From Rhodobacteraceae bacterium IMCC1909 (GTDB lineage Bacteria > Pseudomonadota > Alphaproteobacteria > Rhodobacterales > Rhodobacteraceae): 64,000 nucleotides of DNA. The stretch is from contig JAPDHM010000001.1 of NCBI GenBank assembly GCA_030704425.1, forward strand, positions 1,488,001 to 1,552,000, written 5' to 3'. A program made the translations under genes and the position numbers. Below the pieces are notes generated by a model. That model saw only the letters and a list, made by a program, of their open reading frames with translations. It had not been told where the DNA came from and did not search any database. Shown here piece after piece: positions 9,538 through 19,561 of this stretch (the first letter of the stretch is position 1; each line of letters opens with the position of its first letter).

Positions 9538-10230
9538 CTATCCCCTTGGCATTGGCAAGACATGACATGTCTGCCCAGTTAAAACTGCCACAGCCCCGGG
9601 TCGCATCAAATCTTGCAACACTGTGGCATCGCTGCGCAGCCCGCCGGTGAAGGTGCCAAATGCCGGCAAAATCACCCTATGCTGATCGTACAAAAAACAG
9701 GGGCGCGTGATCCGCCGCCGGCCCAAAGGCACAGCGGCTTTTGGATGGTAATGCCCCGAAACCTCGGCCTCCGTTTCGGCAATATGACGAAACACGAGGG
9801 GGCCATCGCAATATTCAGCCAGGTGAGCGCCAGAAAATTCCACCGGGCCCGGATCATGATTCCCCTCAATCCAAATCCACTGCCGCCCGGCTTGCATACG
9901 GTAAAGACACGCGCTTTCCGCAGGATCAAGACTGTCAGAGGCCTGCAGATCATCAAAACTATCCCCCAGACAAATCACAATTTGCGGGGCCAAAGCCTCA
10001 ATCTCACTTTGTAACCTGAGCAATGTGTCTGCGGTCTCATAGGGCGGCACCATAATGCCTGAGCGGCGCGCCAAGCGATCAGATTTACCCAAATGTAAAT
10101 CGGACACGCATAGAATACGCCGATGCGCCCACCATAAGACACCCGAAGCCCGCGCAGTCAGCTCTGCGCCAAACAAGGAAAATACATGCCCATCACTCAT
10201 GACCCTGCATTGCGCAAAACGAGGCGGCAT
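9538..10230 (-). CDS. pdeM: ligase-associated DNA damage response metallophosphoesterase
   Basis: This 230-residue calcineurin-like phosphoesterase shows the metal motifs ILCVSDLHLGKSDR, VICLGDSFDDLQASD, IEGNHD and VSGHYHPKA in order. It follows the Lhr-type helicase by eight bases. This pairing is typical of the PdeM proteins found with a DNA ligase, an exonuclease and the helicase in bacterial repair clusters. The ligase itself is not in this window. A second ATG at codon 11 is possible, as neither start has a strong ribosome binding site. Confidence 0.85.
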   Translation of the reverse strand: MPPRFAQCRVMSDGHVFSLFGAELTARASGVLWWAHRRILCVSDLHLGKSDRLARRSGIMVPPYETADTLLRLQSEIEALAPQIVICLGDSFDDLQASDSLDPAESACLYRMQAGRQWIWIEGNHDPGPVEFSGAHLAEYCDGPLVFRHIAETEAEVSGHYHPKAAVPLGRRRITRPCFLYDQHRVILPAFGTFTGGLRSDATVLQDLMRPGAVAVLTGQTCHVLPMPRG

Positions 10231-10238
10231 GGCAAGTT

Positions 10239-12668
10239 TTATTGCACAGGTGCTATGACAATCTTGTTGAGACCTGACGCCTCCATCAACCGGGCTGTTT
10301 CCGCAGCCAAGAGCCGCTCCTCCGCTGCACCTTGAACCGGAACACGGCCCATTTCGAGAAAGAGCGGCGCGGCAAAGGGCGATAAACCCTCCAGTTCTTT
10401 ATGATCCAGCCGCCCGGCACAGCGGGCCAGCATCTCTTCGATCCGATCAAAATCCACCAAACCCTTGCGCGCCTCTTCGCGGGTGATCTGCATCAAGACA
10501 TGGTCGGGATCGTATTTCAGTAAAGTGTCATAGAGAATATCCGACGAAAACGTCGCCTGCCGGCCTGATTTTCTTTGGCCTGGCATATTGCGCTCTATAA
10601 GCCCCGCAATAACGGCACAGCCGCGAAAGCTGCGTTTCATAACCGCATTGCCCGCAAGCCAAGTCTCAAGCCCGTCCCGTAACCCAGCAGGCACCAAAAG
10701 CCCCGCCGCATCGCGCAGCGGCTCGAGGGAGAGCAACATCACAGCATAATCTGTGGCCACAAAACTCAGCGGAGCCAATCCTGCATCCTCCATCCGTTTT
10801 GAGAGCAAAAGCCCAAGCGTTTGCAGCGCATTGCGCCCGGCAAACCCGTAAACCACCGATGCAAAGCGCCCGTCATGGGGAAAACTTTCCACCAAAAGGC
10901 GATCAGCGCGCGGCACAAGGCTGACGTGGCGCTGCAATGCGATCCAGTCGCGCATATAGCCGGGCAGCTCTGGCCAATCCTTTTGCTGAAATCCCACCAA
11001 TATCCGCTGGCTCAATTGGGTGGATGTGGCAAATTTTGTGCCACTGAACGTTGCTATCTTGGGCTTTTTGCCAGGCTGTTTCGTCACCTCAACAGTCAGA
11101 TCGCGCAGGCCCTCATAGCGCACCACCTGCCCACCAATCAAGAAACTGTCACCGGGCACAAGCGTGGCGGCAAAGGCTTCCTCCACCTCACCCAAAGCAC
11201 GCCCCCCGCGGCCTCGCATGCGCACCTTGAGGCGATCACTGTCTTGGATTGTGCCAATGTTCATGCGAATCCGCTGTGCGGCACGCGGGTCGCGCAATTG
11301 CCACTTGCCATCCTCCGTCTGCTGCAACCGTCGCCACCGATCATAGGCTTTGAGCGCATAACCACCGGTGGCGCAAAAATCGACGCAGGAGTCAAACTCT
11401 GCGCGCGTCAGCTGTGCGTAGCGGCCGGCTGTTGTCACCTGCGCATAAAGATCATCCGCATGAAATGGCCCGGCGCAGGCGGCGATCAAAATATGTTGGC
11501 ACAATACATCGCAAGGGCCCGGACCCATCGGCTCGCCGTCCAGATCATGTTCCCGTACCGCCTGTAGCGCAGCAACACATTCCACCACCTCAAACCGGTT
11601 GGCCGGCACCAGCCGAGCTTTTGACGGGCTATTATAGCGATGATTGGCCCGGCCGATGCGTTGCACCAGCCGTTTGACATTCTTTGGTGCCCCCACTTGG
11701 ATCACCAAATCAACATTTCCCCAATCAAGCCCCAGGTCCAAGGAACCTGTGCAGACAATCGCACGCAAAGCGCCGGCAACCATAGCCGCCTCAACCCGCT
11801 CGCGCTGCGCCCGCGACAAAGAGCCGTGGTGGATCGCGATCGGCAGGTTGTCCTCGTTGAGCTGCCAAAGTTTATGAAAGAATATCTCCGCCTGCGCCCG
11901 CGTGTTGTGAAAAATTAAGACGGTGTTGTGCTGCGCCACCTCGCGCAACACCTGTGGGATCGCATAGCCCGCCCCGCCGCCGGACCAAGGTGCAGGCGCG
12001 TCGATCTGCAACATGGCGATATCGGGCAAAGGGCCGGGCGGCGCTTGAATAATATGACAGGGTGCCGGATGGCAGGCCATAAAGCCCGCAATCTCGTCAG
12101 GATCTTGCACCGTGGCCGATAAGCCAATACGCTGCATATCTGGGCACATCCGCTGCAAAGCCGCCAGTGATAGCATCAGCTGATCACCGCGTTTCGACTC
12201 GCTGAGCGCATGCACCTCGTCAATCACCACCCGTTTTAGCCCAGAAAAAATGCGCTCCGCGTCGCTATAGCTGGTCAAAAGCGCCAGGCTTTCCGGCGTG
12301 GTCAGCAAGATCTGCGGCGGGTCCGCGCGCTGGCGACGCTTTTGCGTGGCGCTGGTGTCGCCGGTACGATCCTCAATGCGAATATCCAGGCCCATCTCCT
12401 CCGCCGGCACGCGCAGATTGCGTTTGATATCTGCCGCCAAAGCTTTGAGGGGAGAGACATAGAGCGTATGAAGGCCGGCATGGGGGGCCTGCGCCAAATC
12501 TGCAAGGCTCGGCAAGAACCCCGCCAAGGTTTTGCCGCAGCCGGTCGGGGCAATCAGCAGGCAAGCGGGATTGCCGCGCGCCTCAATGACTTGCAATTGA
12601 TGCGCATGGGGTTGCCAGCCTTTTTGGGTGAACCAGTCAGTGAGGGCGGCAGGCAAAACATCAGACAT
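10239..12668 (-). CDS. ligase-associated DEXH-box (Lhr-type) helicase
   Basis: This 809-residue superfamily 2 helicase has Walker A APTGCGKT at residues 40-47, a DEVH box (VVIDEVHAL), the SATV motif and helicase-C motifs (HHGSLSRAQRERVEAAM; QRIGRANHRYN). The C-terminal half has the Lhr-like extension with GRGGRALGEVEEAFAATL. It is shorter than Lhr of Enterobacteria, as expected for the ligase-associated branch. It acts on DNA or RNA-DNA hybrids in repair. It heads a three-gene run with the phosphoesterase and the thioesterase. Confidence 0.9.
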   Translation of the reverse strand: MSDVLPAALTDWFTQKGWQPHAHQLQVIEARGNPACLLIAPTGCGKTLAGFLPSLADLAQAPHAGLHTLYVSPLKALAADIKRNLRVPAEEMGLDIRIEDRTGDTSATQKRRQRADPPQILLTTPESLALLTSYSDAERIFSGLKRVVIDEVHALSESKRGDQLMLSLAALQRMCPDMQRIGLSATVQDPDEIAGFMACHPAPCHIIQAPPGPLPDIAMLQIDAPAPWSGGGAGYAIPQVLREVAQHNTVLIFHNTRAQAEIFFHKLWQLNEDNLPIAIHHGSLSRAQRERVEAAMVAGALRAIVCTGSLDLGLDWGNVDLVIQVGAPKNVKRLVQRIGRANHRYNSPSKARLVPANRFEVVECVAALQAVREHDLDGEPMGPGPCDVLCQHILIAACAGPFHADDLYAQVTTAGRYAQLTRAEFDSCVDFCATGGYALKAYDRWRRLQQTEDGKWQLRDPRAAQRIRMNIGTIQDSDRLKVRMRGRGGRALGEVEEAFAATLVPGDSFLIGGQVVRYEGLRDLTVEVTKQPGKKPKIATFSGTKFATSTQLSQRILVGFQQKDWPELPGYMRDWIALQRHVSLVPRADRLLVESFPHDGRFASVVYGFAGRNALQTLGLLLSKRMEDAGLAPLSFVATDYAVMLLSLEPLRDAAGLLVPAGLRDGLETWLAGNAVMKRSFRGCAVIAGLIERNMPGQRKSGRQATFSSDILYDTLLKYDPDHVLMQITREEARKGLVDFDRIEEMLARCAGRLDHKELEGLSPFAAPLFLEMGRVPVQGAAEERLLAAETARLMEASGLNKIVIAPVQ

Positions 12669-12707
12669 GCGCCAATATAGCCTTGCCCCCGCGCCATGAA
12701 AACACCT

Positions 12708-13610
12708 TTAAGCGGTCAAACCTTCCGGCTCGGGCAAATCATTGGCCCGGCATGTCGCAGTCAAAGTATTGGCCAATAGGCAAGCAATGGTCATGGGACC
12801 CACGCCACCCGGCACGGGGGTGATTGCCCCGGCGACTTCGGCGCAGCTGGCAAAATCCACATCCCCCACCAATTTCATCTTGCCCTCGCCTTTTTCCGGC
12901 GCAGCAATCCGGTTGATGCCCACGTCAATCACCACAGCACCAGGTTTGATCCAATCGCCTGGAACCATTTCCGGACGGCCCACTGCCGCCACCACGATAT
13001 CGGCCCGGCGAACAACCTCTGGCAGATCCTGCGTGCGAGAATGTGCAATTGTCACAGTACAGCTGTCGCCCAGCAAGAGCTGCGCCATGGGCTTGCCAAC
13101 GATGTTTGAGCGGCCGATCACCACAGCTTCACAGCCTGACAGTGAGCCGAAATGATCCCGAAGCATCATCAAACACCCCAAAGGTGTGCAGGGCACCATA
13201 GATTTTTGCCCCGTACCCAATAGGCCTACGTTTGAGATATGGAACCCATCAACATCCTTGGCCGGATCAATGCAGCCAATCACCAGTTCCTCGTTTAAAT
13301 GCTTGGGCAAAGGCAATTGCACCAAAATTCCATGCACCGCGGGATCGGCATTCAACTGATCGATGACTGCAATCAACTCTTCTTCGCTGACAGAGGCGTC
13401 AAGCTTATGCTCAAAAGAGGTCATACCAACTTCGACCGTCTGCTTGCCCTTGGAGCGCACATAGACTTGGCTGGCTGGATCTTCGCCCACCAAAACCACC
13501 GCAAGACCCGGCACAATGCCATGGTCTTGCTTCAAGCGCGCCACATGTTCCGCCACCTGCCCGCGCACCCGCGCCGCAAAGGCCTTGCCATCAATCAACT
13601 GTGCAGTCAT
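12708..13610 (-). CDS. folD: methylenetetrahydrofolate dehydrogenase/cyclohydrolase
   Basis: This 300-residue bifunctional enzyme oxidises 5,10-methylene-THF to methenyl-THF with NADP and hydrolyses that to 10-formyl-THF. Signatures are [14 protein letters not shown] (the catalytic lysine), [27 protein letters not shown] and the C-terminal [19 protein letters not shown]. It lies 84 bases after fhs on the same strand. Together they interconvert methylene-THF and formate, fitting the C1 load expected from TMAO and dimethylamine breakdown. It is also a housekeeping function, so the link is not exclusive. Confidence 0.96.
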   Translation of the reverse strand: MTAQLIDGKAFAARVRGQVAEHVARLKQDHGIVPGLAVVLVGEDPASQVYVRSKGKQTVEVGMTSFEHKLDASVSEEELIAVIDQLNADPAVHGILVQLPLPKHLNEELVIGCIDPAKDVDGFHISNVGLLGTGQKSMVPCTPLGCLMMLRDHFGSLSGCEAVVIGRSNIVGKPMAQLLLGDSCTVTIAHSRTQDLPEVVRRADIVVAAVGRPEMVPGDWIKPGAVVIDVGINRIAAPEKGEGKMKLVGDVDFASCAEVAGAITPVPGGVGPMTIACLLANTLTATCRANDLPEPEGLTA

Positions 13611-13694
13611 CTTCCATCTCCCAAACCCATGATTTCTGCCTTCAAGTCAGACACCCGAAAACGGCTCCCCCCGCCCAGAGGCGAGGGGGTGTTC

Positions 13695-15371
13695 TTAGAA
13701 CAGGCCTTCGATTTCGCCTTCATCATTGAGCATAATTGTTTCGGCAGCCGGTTTGCGCGGCAATCCCGGCATGGTCATGATTTCACCACAGACAGCCACA
13801 ACAAAGCCAGCGCCAGCGGACAAGCGCACTTCGCGCACCGGCACAGAGTGGCCCACAGGCGCGCCACGCAGATTGGGATCCGTGCTGAAGCTGTATTGCG
13901 TCTTTGCCATACAAACGGGCAAATGCCCATAGCCCTGCGCTTCCCAATCCTTCAACTGATTGCGAATCTTTTGATCCATCAAGGCCTCATCGGCGCGGTA
14001 GATCCGTTTACAAATGGTTTGGATCTTTTCTGCCAAGGGCATCTCATCTGCATAGGTCGGTGCGAAATTGGCCATATCTGCGTCGGCAATCTCCGCCACA
14101 CGTGTGGCCAAAGCCTCAGCGCCCTTACCGCCAAATTCCCAATGCTGCGAAACGATCGCTTCAGAGCCCTGCCCGGCGACAAAGTCTTTCACCGCTTGCA
14201 CTTCAGCCTCAGTGTCGGTGACAAAATGGTTGATCGCGACAACAACAGGCACGCCAAAGCTCTTCAGGTTTTCGATGTGGCGTCCCAAATTCGGGCAGCC
14301 GGCTTTCACCGCGTCAACATTCTCTGCGCCAAGATCTGCCTTCGCGACACCGCCATTCATTTTCATCGCCCGAACCGTGGCCACAAGCACCACAGCAGAG
14401 GGCGCCAGTCCCGCTTTGCGGCACTTGATGTTGAGGAATTTCTCTGCGCCCAAGTCGGCACCAAATCCAGCCTCAGTCACCACATAATCACAGAGTTTCA
14501 GCGCGGTTGTGGTGGCGATCACCGAGTTACACCCGTGGGCAATATTGGCGAATGGGCCACCATGCACAAAGGCCGGGTTGTTTTCCAAAGTCTGTACCAG
14601 GTTGGGCTGCATCGCATCTTTCAGCAAGACGGTCATCGCGCCATCCGCCTTAATATCGCGTGCAAAAACCGGGCTGCGGTCGCGGCGATAGGCCACAATC
14701 ATATCACCGAGGCGTTTTTGCAAATCGGTCAGATCTTTGGCCAAACAGAGAATCGCCATAACCTCTGAGGCAACGGTGATGTCAAAACCCGCTTCGCGAG
14801 GGAAGCCATTGGACACCCCGCCCAAAGAAGTTGTGATCTGCCGCAACGCGCGGTCATTCATATCAACAACCCGGCGCCACACCACGCGGCGTGTGTCGAT
14901 GTCGAGCTCATTGCCCCAGTAGATATGGTTGTCGATCATCGCGGACAAAAGACTGTGCGCCGAGGTAATTGCGTGAAAATCGCCTGTGAAATGCAGGTTC
15001 ATATCTTCCATCGGCACGATTTGCGCATAGCCGCCCCCGGCAGCGCCACCCTTCATCCCAAAATTAGGGCCTAAAGAGGCTTCACGAATACAGACCATTG
15101 CCTTCTTGCCGATGCGGTTCAATCCATCGCCCAGACCAACGGTGGTCGTGGTCTTGCCTTCACCCGCTGGCGTTGGGTTGATGGCAGTGACCAAGATCAA
15201 CTTGCCATTCTTACGGTCTTGAACAGAATTGATGAAAGACTGGCTCACTTTGGCCTTATCATGGCCGTAGGGCAGAAGGTCTTTGCTCTCGATTCCAATC
15301 TTAGCGCCAATGTCCTGAATCAGGGCTTTTGAAGCACCGCGTGCAATTTCAATATCCGATTTGTAGCTCAC
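13695..15371 (-). CDS. fhs: formate-tetrahydrofolate ligase
   Basis: This enzyme reversibly joins formate and THF with ATP to give 10-formyl-THF. I start it at GTG 15371 (product begins [13 protein letters not shown]), because GGAG lies eight bases upstream and the length becomes 558, the family norm. It shows the P-loop [14 protein letters not shown], the [12 protein letters not shown] segment and [19 protein letters not shown]-rich hairpin lies between its stop and folD (about 13669-13690) with a poor T-run, so read-through into folD is likely. In the reverse direction it yields ATP while releasing formate. Confidence 0.95.
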   Translation of the reverse strand: MSYKSDIEIARGASKALIQDIGAKIGIESKDLLPYGHDKAKVSQSFINSVQDRKNGKLILVTAINPTPAGEGKTTTTVGLGDGLNRIGKKAMVCIREASLGPNFGMKGGAAGGGYAQIVPMEDMNLHFTGDFHAITSAHSLLSAMIDNHIYWGNELDIDTRRVVWRRVVDMNDRALRQITTSLGGVSNGFPREAGFDITVASEVMAILCLAKDLTDLQKRLGDMIVAYRRDRSPVFARDIKADGAMTVLLKDAMQPNLVQTLENNPAFVHGGPFANIAHGCNSVIATTTALKLCDYVVTEAGFGADLGAEKFLNIKCRKAGLAPSAVVLVATVRAMKMNGGVAKADLGAENVDAVKAGCPNLGRHIENLKSFGVPVVVAINHFVTDTEAEVQAVKDFVAGQGSEAIVSQHWEFGGKGAEALATRVAEIADADMANFAPTYADEMPLAEKIQTICKRIYRADEALMDQKIRNQLKDWEAQGYGHLPVCMAKTQYSFSTDPNLRGAPVGHSVPVREVRLSAGAGFVVAVCGEIMTMPGLPRKPAAETIMLNDEGEIEGLF

Positions 15372-15568
15372 TTTAAGTCTCCAATGTGACCGCTTGATCA
15401 AAGTATACCGTTGCATGTACCGCCATCTGCGACAAAGTAGCAGAGTAAATCCGACATTTGCACTCGCGTGTGCGGCAGCCGATTGACCTCTATGGGGTTC
15501 ATTGGAAACCCCTGCTTCAACTTTGAAACTTATTTGCTAACATTGTGGGATATATATTGGAGACGTCA

Positions 15569-15643
15569 TTGCAGCGATTCATTTTCATTGTGCACATAGC
15601 TATGCTGATTGGTGCCGCATACCTTATTCTTTGGATCACCTAG
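15569..15643 (+). CDS. candidate 24-residue single-helix membrane peptide
   Basis: A 25-codon frame starts TTG at 15569 with GGAG seven bases upstream and ends TAG at 15643. The predicted product (MQRFIFIVHIAMLIGAAYLI followed by LWIT) is one hydrophobic helix after a short basic start, the layout of many bacterial small membrane proteins. It sits alone on the plus strand between two minus-strand genes (fhs and the MOSC gene). TAGGCC at its stop pairs with GGCCTA at 15661-15666, which may form a terminator-like hairpin without a T-run. There is no recognised family, so this is a candidate only. Confidence 0.4.
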   Translation: MQRFIFIVHIAMLIGAAYLILWIT

Positions 15644-15663
15644 GCCAAAACGGGCACCGAGGC

Positions 15664-16266
15664 CTATAGAAGGCGGGCTTGCCCATCCGCCTGCCAGGCG
15701 CGTTGCACCGGGCAGTGCAGGCGCAGCACATCGCCCAAGGCCAAGTCGCCAGGTCGCTCGACCCAGGCGGTCACGCCGCGCTTGCCCTTGGCATGGGCCT
15801 TAAAGGACTTCCCTTGCCCAGGCAGATCCCGCTCAATGGTCATGCCGACCTGATGGCAAGGGTGGTTTTGCATATCCACCACCAAAGTCGTGCCTTGCTG
15901 TGCCTGAAGCCGTGAAGACGGCGGGATATGGGAAAAATCTCGGCATCCCGACACCACCATCGTCGCCCCAAGCCACTGGGGATTGAACTGCGCCAGCCCC
16001 GTATCGCGCGCAATCTGGTCTATTTCTTCCTGGCTAACGATGCTCAGCTGCCGCACATTGATGATGTCCGTGCCACGCTGATGCTGTTGCAAGACGCGGC
16101 TGTCTGAGGCGCGGGTCCGGCCTCGATGCGCCGCCCCCACAACCCCATCCCAATCCAATTGCAGCCGTTTGCGCGGCTCTGTCTCGATTTCAATTTCGCG
16201 CCGATGCGTGACCACGCCCAGCCAAGTGATGGTGAGGTAAACATCTGTTGCTTCCAATGCAGGCAT
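15664..16266 (-). CDS. MOSC-domain protein
   Basis: This 200-residue protein resembles stand-alone MOSC (molybdenum cofactor sulfurase C-terminal) domains: RKRLQLDWDGVVGAAHRGRT near the start, NVRQLSIVSQEEI, the conserved Cys in VVSGCRDFSHIPPSS, and the late Cys in NHPCHQVGM. Such proteins are thought to bind sulfur or molybdenum cofactor; no specific reaction can be named. ATG 16266 is chosen because GGGAGGT lies about seven bases upstream. The longer frame would run through the ftsH terminator. It follows ftsH but is separated from it by that terminator. Confidence 0.8.
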   Translation of the reverse strand: MPALEATDVYLTITWLGVVTHRREIEIETEPRKRLQLDWDGVVGAAHRGRTRASDSRVLQQHQRGTDIINVRQLSIVSQEEIDQIARDTGLAQFNPQWLGATMVVSGCRDFSHIPPSSRLQAQQGTTLVVDMQNHPCHQVGMTIERDLPGQGKSFKAHAKGKRGVTAWVERPGDLALGDVLRLHCPVQRAWQADGQARLL

Positions 16267-16281
16267 CGCCGCACCTCCCCC

Positions 16282-16316
16282 AAAAAAGCCCCCGCCTTTG
16301 GTATAAGGCAGGGGCT
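16282..16316 (-). terminator. Intrinsic terminator of ftsH
   Basis: On the minus strand AGCCCCTGCCTT and AAGGCGGGGGCT form a 12-pair stem with one mismatch around a short loop, followed directly by TTTTTT. It begins about nine bases past the ftsH stop, so it probably ends the long tol-tilS-ftsH transcription. Confidence 0.9.
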
Positions 16317-16324
16317 CAAAGACC

Positions 16325-18244
16325 CTAGGCCATGGGCTCGGGTTCCATCCCGCCGCCACTGCTGCTGCTCGGCTTCGGCTTGGTTTTCGGAACCGCCGTC
16401 ACCGATGGTGTGCCGCCCGATGTCGCGCTATCGTCTTCATCGCCATCACGGTCAAGGCTCTCGCCCTCCATCACCTTTTTGATTTCCGCACCAGTCAAGG
16501 TTTCATATTCCAAAAGGCCCTGCGCCAAATTCTCAAAGCGCTCTTTATTGTCAACGATCGTCTTCATGGCCAAGTCATAACCATTTTGCACAAAGCTGCG
16601 CACCTCAGTCTCGATCAATTCCTTGGTGGCCGCAGAGGTTGACAGGCCTGATGTCCGGCCAGAATACCCTTCCGCCGCTTCGGAGTAGTCAATATTGCCA
16701 ACTTTATCAGACATGCCCCAGCGCATCACCATGGCCCGCGCCAGATTTGAGGCCTGTTGAATATCGCCTGACGGGCCATTCGACACCTGATCTTCACCAT
16801 ATTTGAAGATCTCAGCCGCCTTGCCGGCCATAGTCATCGCCAATTCATCATGACACTCATCACGGTAGAAGTTGAGACGATCCATTTCTGGCAGGCTCAT
16901 CACCATACCGCCGGCGCCGCCGCGGGCAATGATTGTGGCTTTGTAAACCGGTTGGCATTTTGGCAAAAGCGAGCCGACCAAAGCGTGGCCTGCTTCATGG
17001 TAGGCTGTCTTCTCCAATTGCTCCTTGGTGCGCACCATGGATCGCCGCTCTGCGCCCATAAGGATCTTATCCTTGGCTTTCTCAAAATCTTCCATTGTCA
17101 CCAAACGGCGTCCAATACGCGCGGCCGCCAGGGCCGATTCATTGACCAAATTGGCCAAATCCGCACCAGAGAAACCAGGAGTGCCCCGGGCAATGATCCG
17201 CAAGTCCACATCGGGGCCCGTTGGCAATTTGCGCGCATGCACGCCCAAAATTTTCTCACGTCCTCTCAGATCCGGGCTTGGAACGGTCACCTGCCGATCA
17301 AAACGACCCGGGCGCAGCAGCGCGGGATCGAGCACATCTTTGCGGTTTGTCGCCGCCACGATAATAATGCCCTCATTGGCTTCAAAACCGTCCATTTCAA
17401 CCAAAAGCTGGTTGAGGGTTTGCTCGCGCTCGTCATTGCCACCACCGTAGCCGGCACCACGCGCCCGGCCCACCGCATCGATTTCATCGATAAACAATAT
17501 GCATGGCGCATTCTTTTTCGCCTGCTCGAACATATCGCGCACGCGGCTCGCACCGACGCCCACAAACATTTCAACAAAATCCGAACCGGAAATCGAAAAG
17601 AAGGGTACGCCCGCCTCACCCGCAATCGCCCGCGCCAAGAGGGTCTTACCCGTTCCCGGGGCACCTTCCAGCAATGCGCCTTTCGGAATTTTACCGCCCA
17701 GGCGGCTAAATTTTTGTGGATTCTTCAAAAAATCAACAATTTCTTCGAGCTCTTCCTTGGCTTCGTCAATACCCGCCACATCGTCAAAGGTGACATTGCC
17801 TTGCTTTTCGGTCAGCATCTTCGCGCGGCTCTTGCCGAAGCCCATAGCGCCGCCCTTACCGCCGCCCTGCATCCGGTTCATGAAATAGATCCACACACCA
17901 ACGAGAAGCATGATCGGCAGGAGCGACAAGAGGATCGATTGGAACATTGAGGTTTCTTGTGACGTTGCGGCAACGCTCACGCCTTTAGACACCAAAAGAT
18001 CGCTGATCTGCGCATCACCTGGAACGATTGTGACATATTCCGTGCCATTCGGCCCAGTGTAAGTGACCGTCTCGCCGTCCAGCGTGGCGCGGCTGACCTG
18101 CCCATTTTCAACCGCCTGTACAAAGTCAGAATAGGTTGTGGTGCGGCTCGAGGCTGTGCTTGCATCCCCAGAGAACAAACGAAACAGCATCAAAAGCAAG
18201 ATGAACAATACAAACCAAAAGGCGAGGTTGCGTAGATTACCCAA
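16325..18244 (-). CDS. ftsH: ATP-dependent zinc metalloprotease FtsH
   Basis: This 639-residue membrane-bound AAA+ protease degrades unassembled membrane proteins and short-lived regulators. It has two membrane helices (about 8-24 and 104-122) with a periplasmic loop between, Walker A GAPGTGKT at 194-201, Walker B FIDEID at 251-256, the second region of homology near 299-317, and the zinc site HEAGH at 416-420. The start is a TTG at 18244 with GGAG six bases upstream. The tail is low-complexity (Ser/Gly/Pro/Lys). It is the last gene of the Tol block after tilS. Confidence 0.97.
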   Translation of the reverse strand: MGNLRNLAFWFVLFILLLMLFRLFSGDASTASSRTTTYSDFVQAVENGQVSRATLDGETVTYTGPNGTEYVTIVPGDAQISDLLVSKGVSVAATSQETSMFQSILLSLLPIMLLVGVWIYFMNRMQGGGKGGAMGFGKSRAKMLTEKQGNVTFDDVAGIDEAKEELEEIVDFLKNPQKFSRLGGKIPKGALLEGAPGTGKTLLARAIAGEAGVPFFSISGSDFVEMFVGVGASRVRDMFEQAKKNAPCILFIDEIDAVGRARGAGYGGGNDEREQTLNQLLVEMDGFEANEGIIIVAATNRKDVLDPALLRPGRFDRQVTVPSPDLRGREKILGVHARKLPTGPDVDLRIIARGTPGFSGADLANLVNESALAAARIGRRLVTMEDFEKAKDKILMGAERRSMVRTKEQLEKTAYHEAGHALVGSLLPKCQPVYKATIIARGGAGGMVMSLPEMDRLNFYRDECHDELAMTMAGKAAEIFKYGEDQVSNGPSGDIQQASNLARAMVMRWGMSDKVGNIDYSEAAEGYSGRTSGLSTSAATKELIETEVRSFVQNGYDLAMKTIVDNKERFENLAQGLLEYETLTGAEIKKVMEGESLDRDGDEDDSATSGGTPSVTAVPKTKPKPSSSSGGGMEPEPMA

Positions 18245-18340
18245 GGGAAACTCCTATTAGAACCGCAATGTGTCGACACGAGATAGCGTCGGGCTTTGAC
18301 TTAAGATAGACATCACACCGCTTTATTCAACGGGGTACTA

Positions 18341-19561
18341 TCATTCCCAGGGCGGTGAAACCACCTTAAGCATATCTTTTGGGCCAAATTGCGCCATTGG
18401 TGCGGCCAAAAGCCTTTGCCCTTGCCACACAGACGGGCTGGCCAAAAGCGCCAAACGCGGTCGACCACTGTCCCGCCACCCCGGGCATTGCCCAAGGCCA
18501 TAAGGTCCAAGCGCTTGAATTTCATATGATTTTTTAAAATTTACCATGGAGATCCGGCCATCCCAGGGCGCGCCAGCTTGCGCCACCTGCCCCTCAACCA
18601 CAGAAAATTCCCGAGAAATCCGCAGCACAGTTTTGGACTGCGGTATTAGGACACATCCGTGCAGGGTCGCGGTTTTTTTTGCAGCAAGCGCTCTAAGAAG
18701 TGCAGAATTTCGCGGCCTATAAGGCTGACCGCTGATCCAATTGAGGGCAGCCGACACCATACGCTCGATATATTCGCGCGGCAAGCGGCTCAAGGCCACC
18801 CGATCGAAAAGCACATCGGTGACATCAATTTGCGCCACCTGCGGCCAAAGCCCTCGCGTCGAAAATTCGAGAGCCTCTTGAACGTAGCGCATGCGTGTGG
18901 CGGTTGCGGCCAGCCTATGGCCCGTTAATCCAAGCGCCTCTAATTCAGGCGCCGCCTGACGCATCCGCGCACGCATGAAAGCCGGATCTTCGTTGCTTGG
19001 ATCATTGCACCAGCCCTGCCCCTGCGCATGCAAGAAACCCTGCAAATCCTCCCTGGAGAACGCGAGCAAGGGGCGCTGCCAGTCCATGTCGCGATCTGTC
19101 CAGCGCCCGCGCATCTCGCTAAGACCATCCGCGCCAGAGCCGCGGGCCAAGCGGATCAGAAAGTTTTCCGCCACATCGGTCTGACTGTGCCCCAAACAAA
19201 TATAGCTGCACGCCATATCCCGCCCCCAAGCGGCCAGAGCCTCATAGCGCGCGCAGCGGGCGCGGGCTTGAAGATTGGGGCCCTTGGGCAGATCGCTTAC
19301 CGTTAGGGTGGTATGTGCGACACCCAGCTTGTCGCAAAGCGCGTTGACCCAAAGCGCTTCTTCTTTCGCTTCAGCCCGCAGCCCATGGTCGACCGTGGCG
19401 GCGCACAAATGCGCCTGAGGCATGGCGGCACGCAAGGCCAGAAGCAGCGCGACAGAATCAGATCCACCCGACACTGCGACCCCAATCACCGCGTCTTTTG
19501 GCAGCTGCGCAAAGACGTCAGCGAGATGCGATAGGATGTCCTGTGGCGGCTCGAGGCTCAT
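18341..19561 (-). CDS. tilS: tRNA(Ile)-lysidine synthase
   Basis: TilS uses ATP and lysine to modify C34 of the AUA-reading tRNA-Ile. The 406-residue protein has the PP-loop SGGSDS at 31-36, VDHGLRAEA, and CLGHSQTDVAENFLIRLARGSG of the N-type ATP pyrophosphatase fold, with the C-terminal tRNA-binding region ending EGQVAQAGAPWDGR and beyond. Its start overlaps the cpoB stop by four bases, so translation is coupled. About 97 bases separate it from ftsH. Confidence 0.94.
   Translation of the reverse strand: MSLEPPQDILSHLADVFAQLPKDAVIGVAVSGGSDSVALLLALRAAMPQAHLCAATVDHGLRAEAKEEALWVNALCDKLGVAHTTLTVSDLPKGPNLQARARCARYEALAAWGRDMACSYICLGHSQTDVAENFLIRLARGSGADGLSEMRGRWTDRDMDWQRPLLAFSREDLQGFLHAQGQGWCNDPSNEDPAFMRARMRQAAPELEALGLTGHRLAATATRMRYVQEALEFSTRGLWPQVAQIDVTDVLFDRVALSRLPREYIERMVSAALNWISGQPYRPRNSALLRALAAKKTATLHGCVLIPQSKTVLRISREFSVVEGQVAQAGAPWDGRISMVNFKKSYEIQALGPYGLGQCPGWRDSGRPRLALLASPSVWQGQRLLAAPMAQFGPKDMLKVVSPPWE

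Noticed and set aside
13660-13695. G/C-rich hairpin between fhs and folD as terminator
   Set aside because: One arm is bulged and the following T run is weak, so read-through to folD is more likely.
13299-14768. A 489-codon plus-strand frame
   Set aside because: It is antisense to folD and fhs, whose families are certain, and it has no domain.
15494-15512. GGGGTT/AACCCC hairpin upstream of fhs
   Set aside because: The stem is only six pairs. I could not match it to a known folate or other riboswitch and see no ribosome-site or terminator partner.
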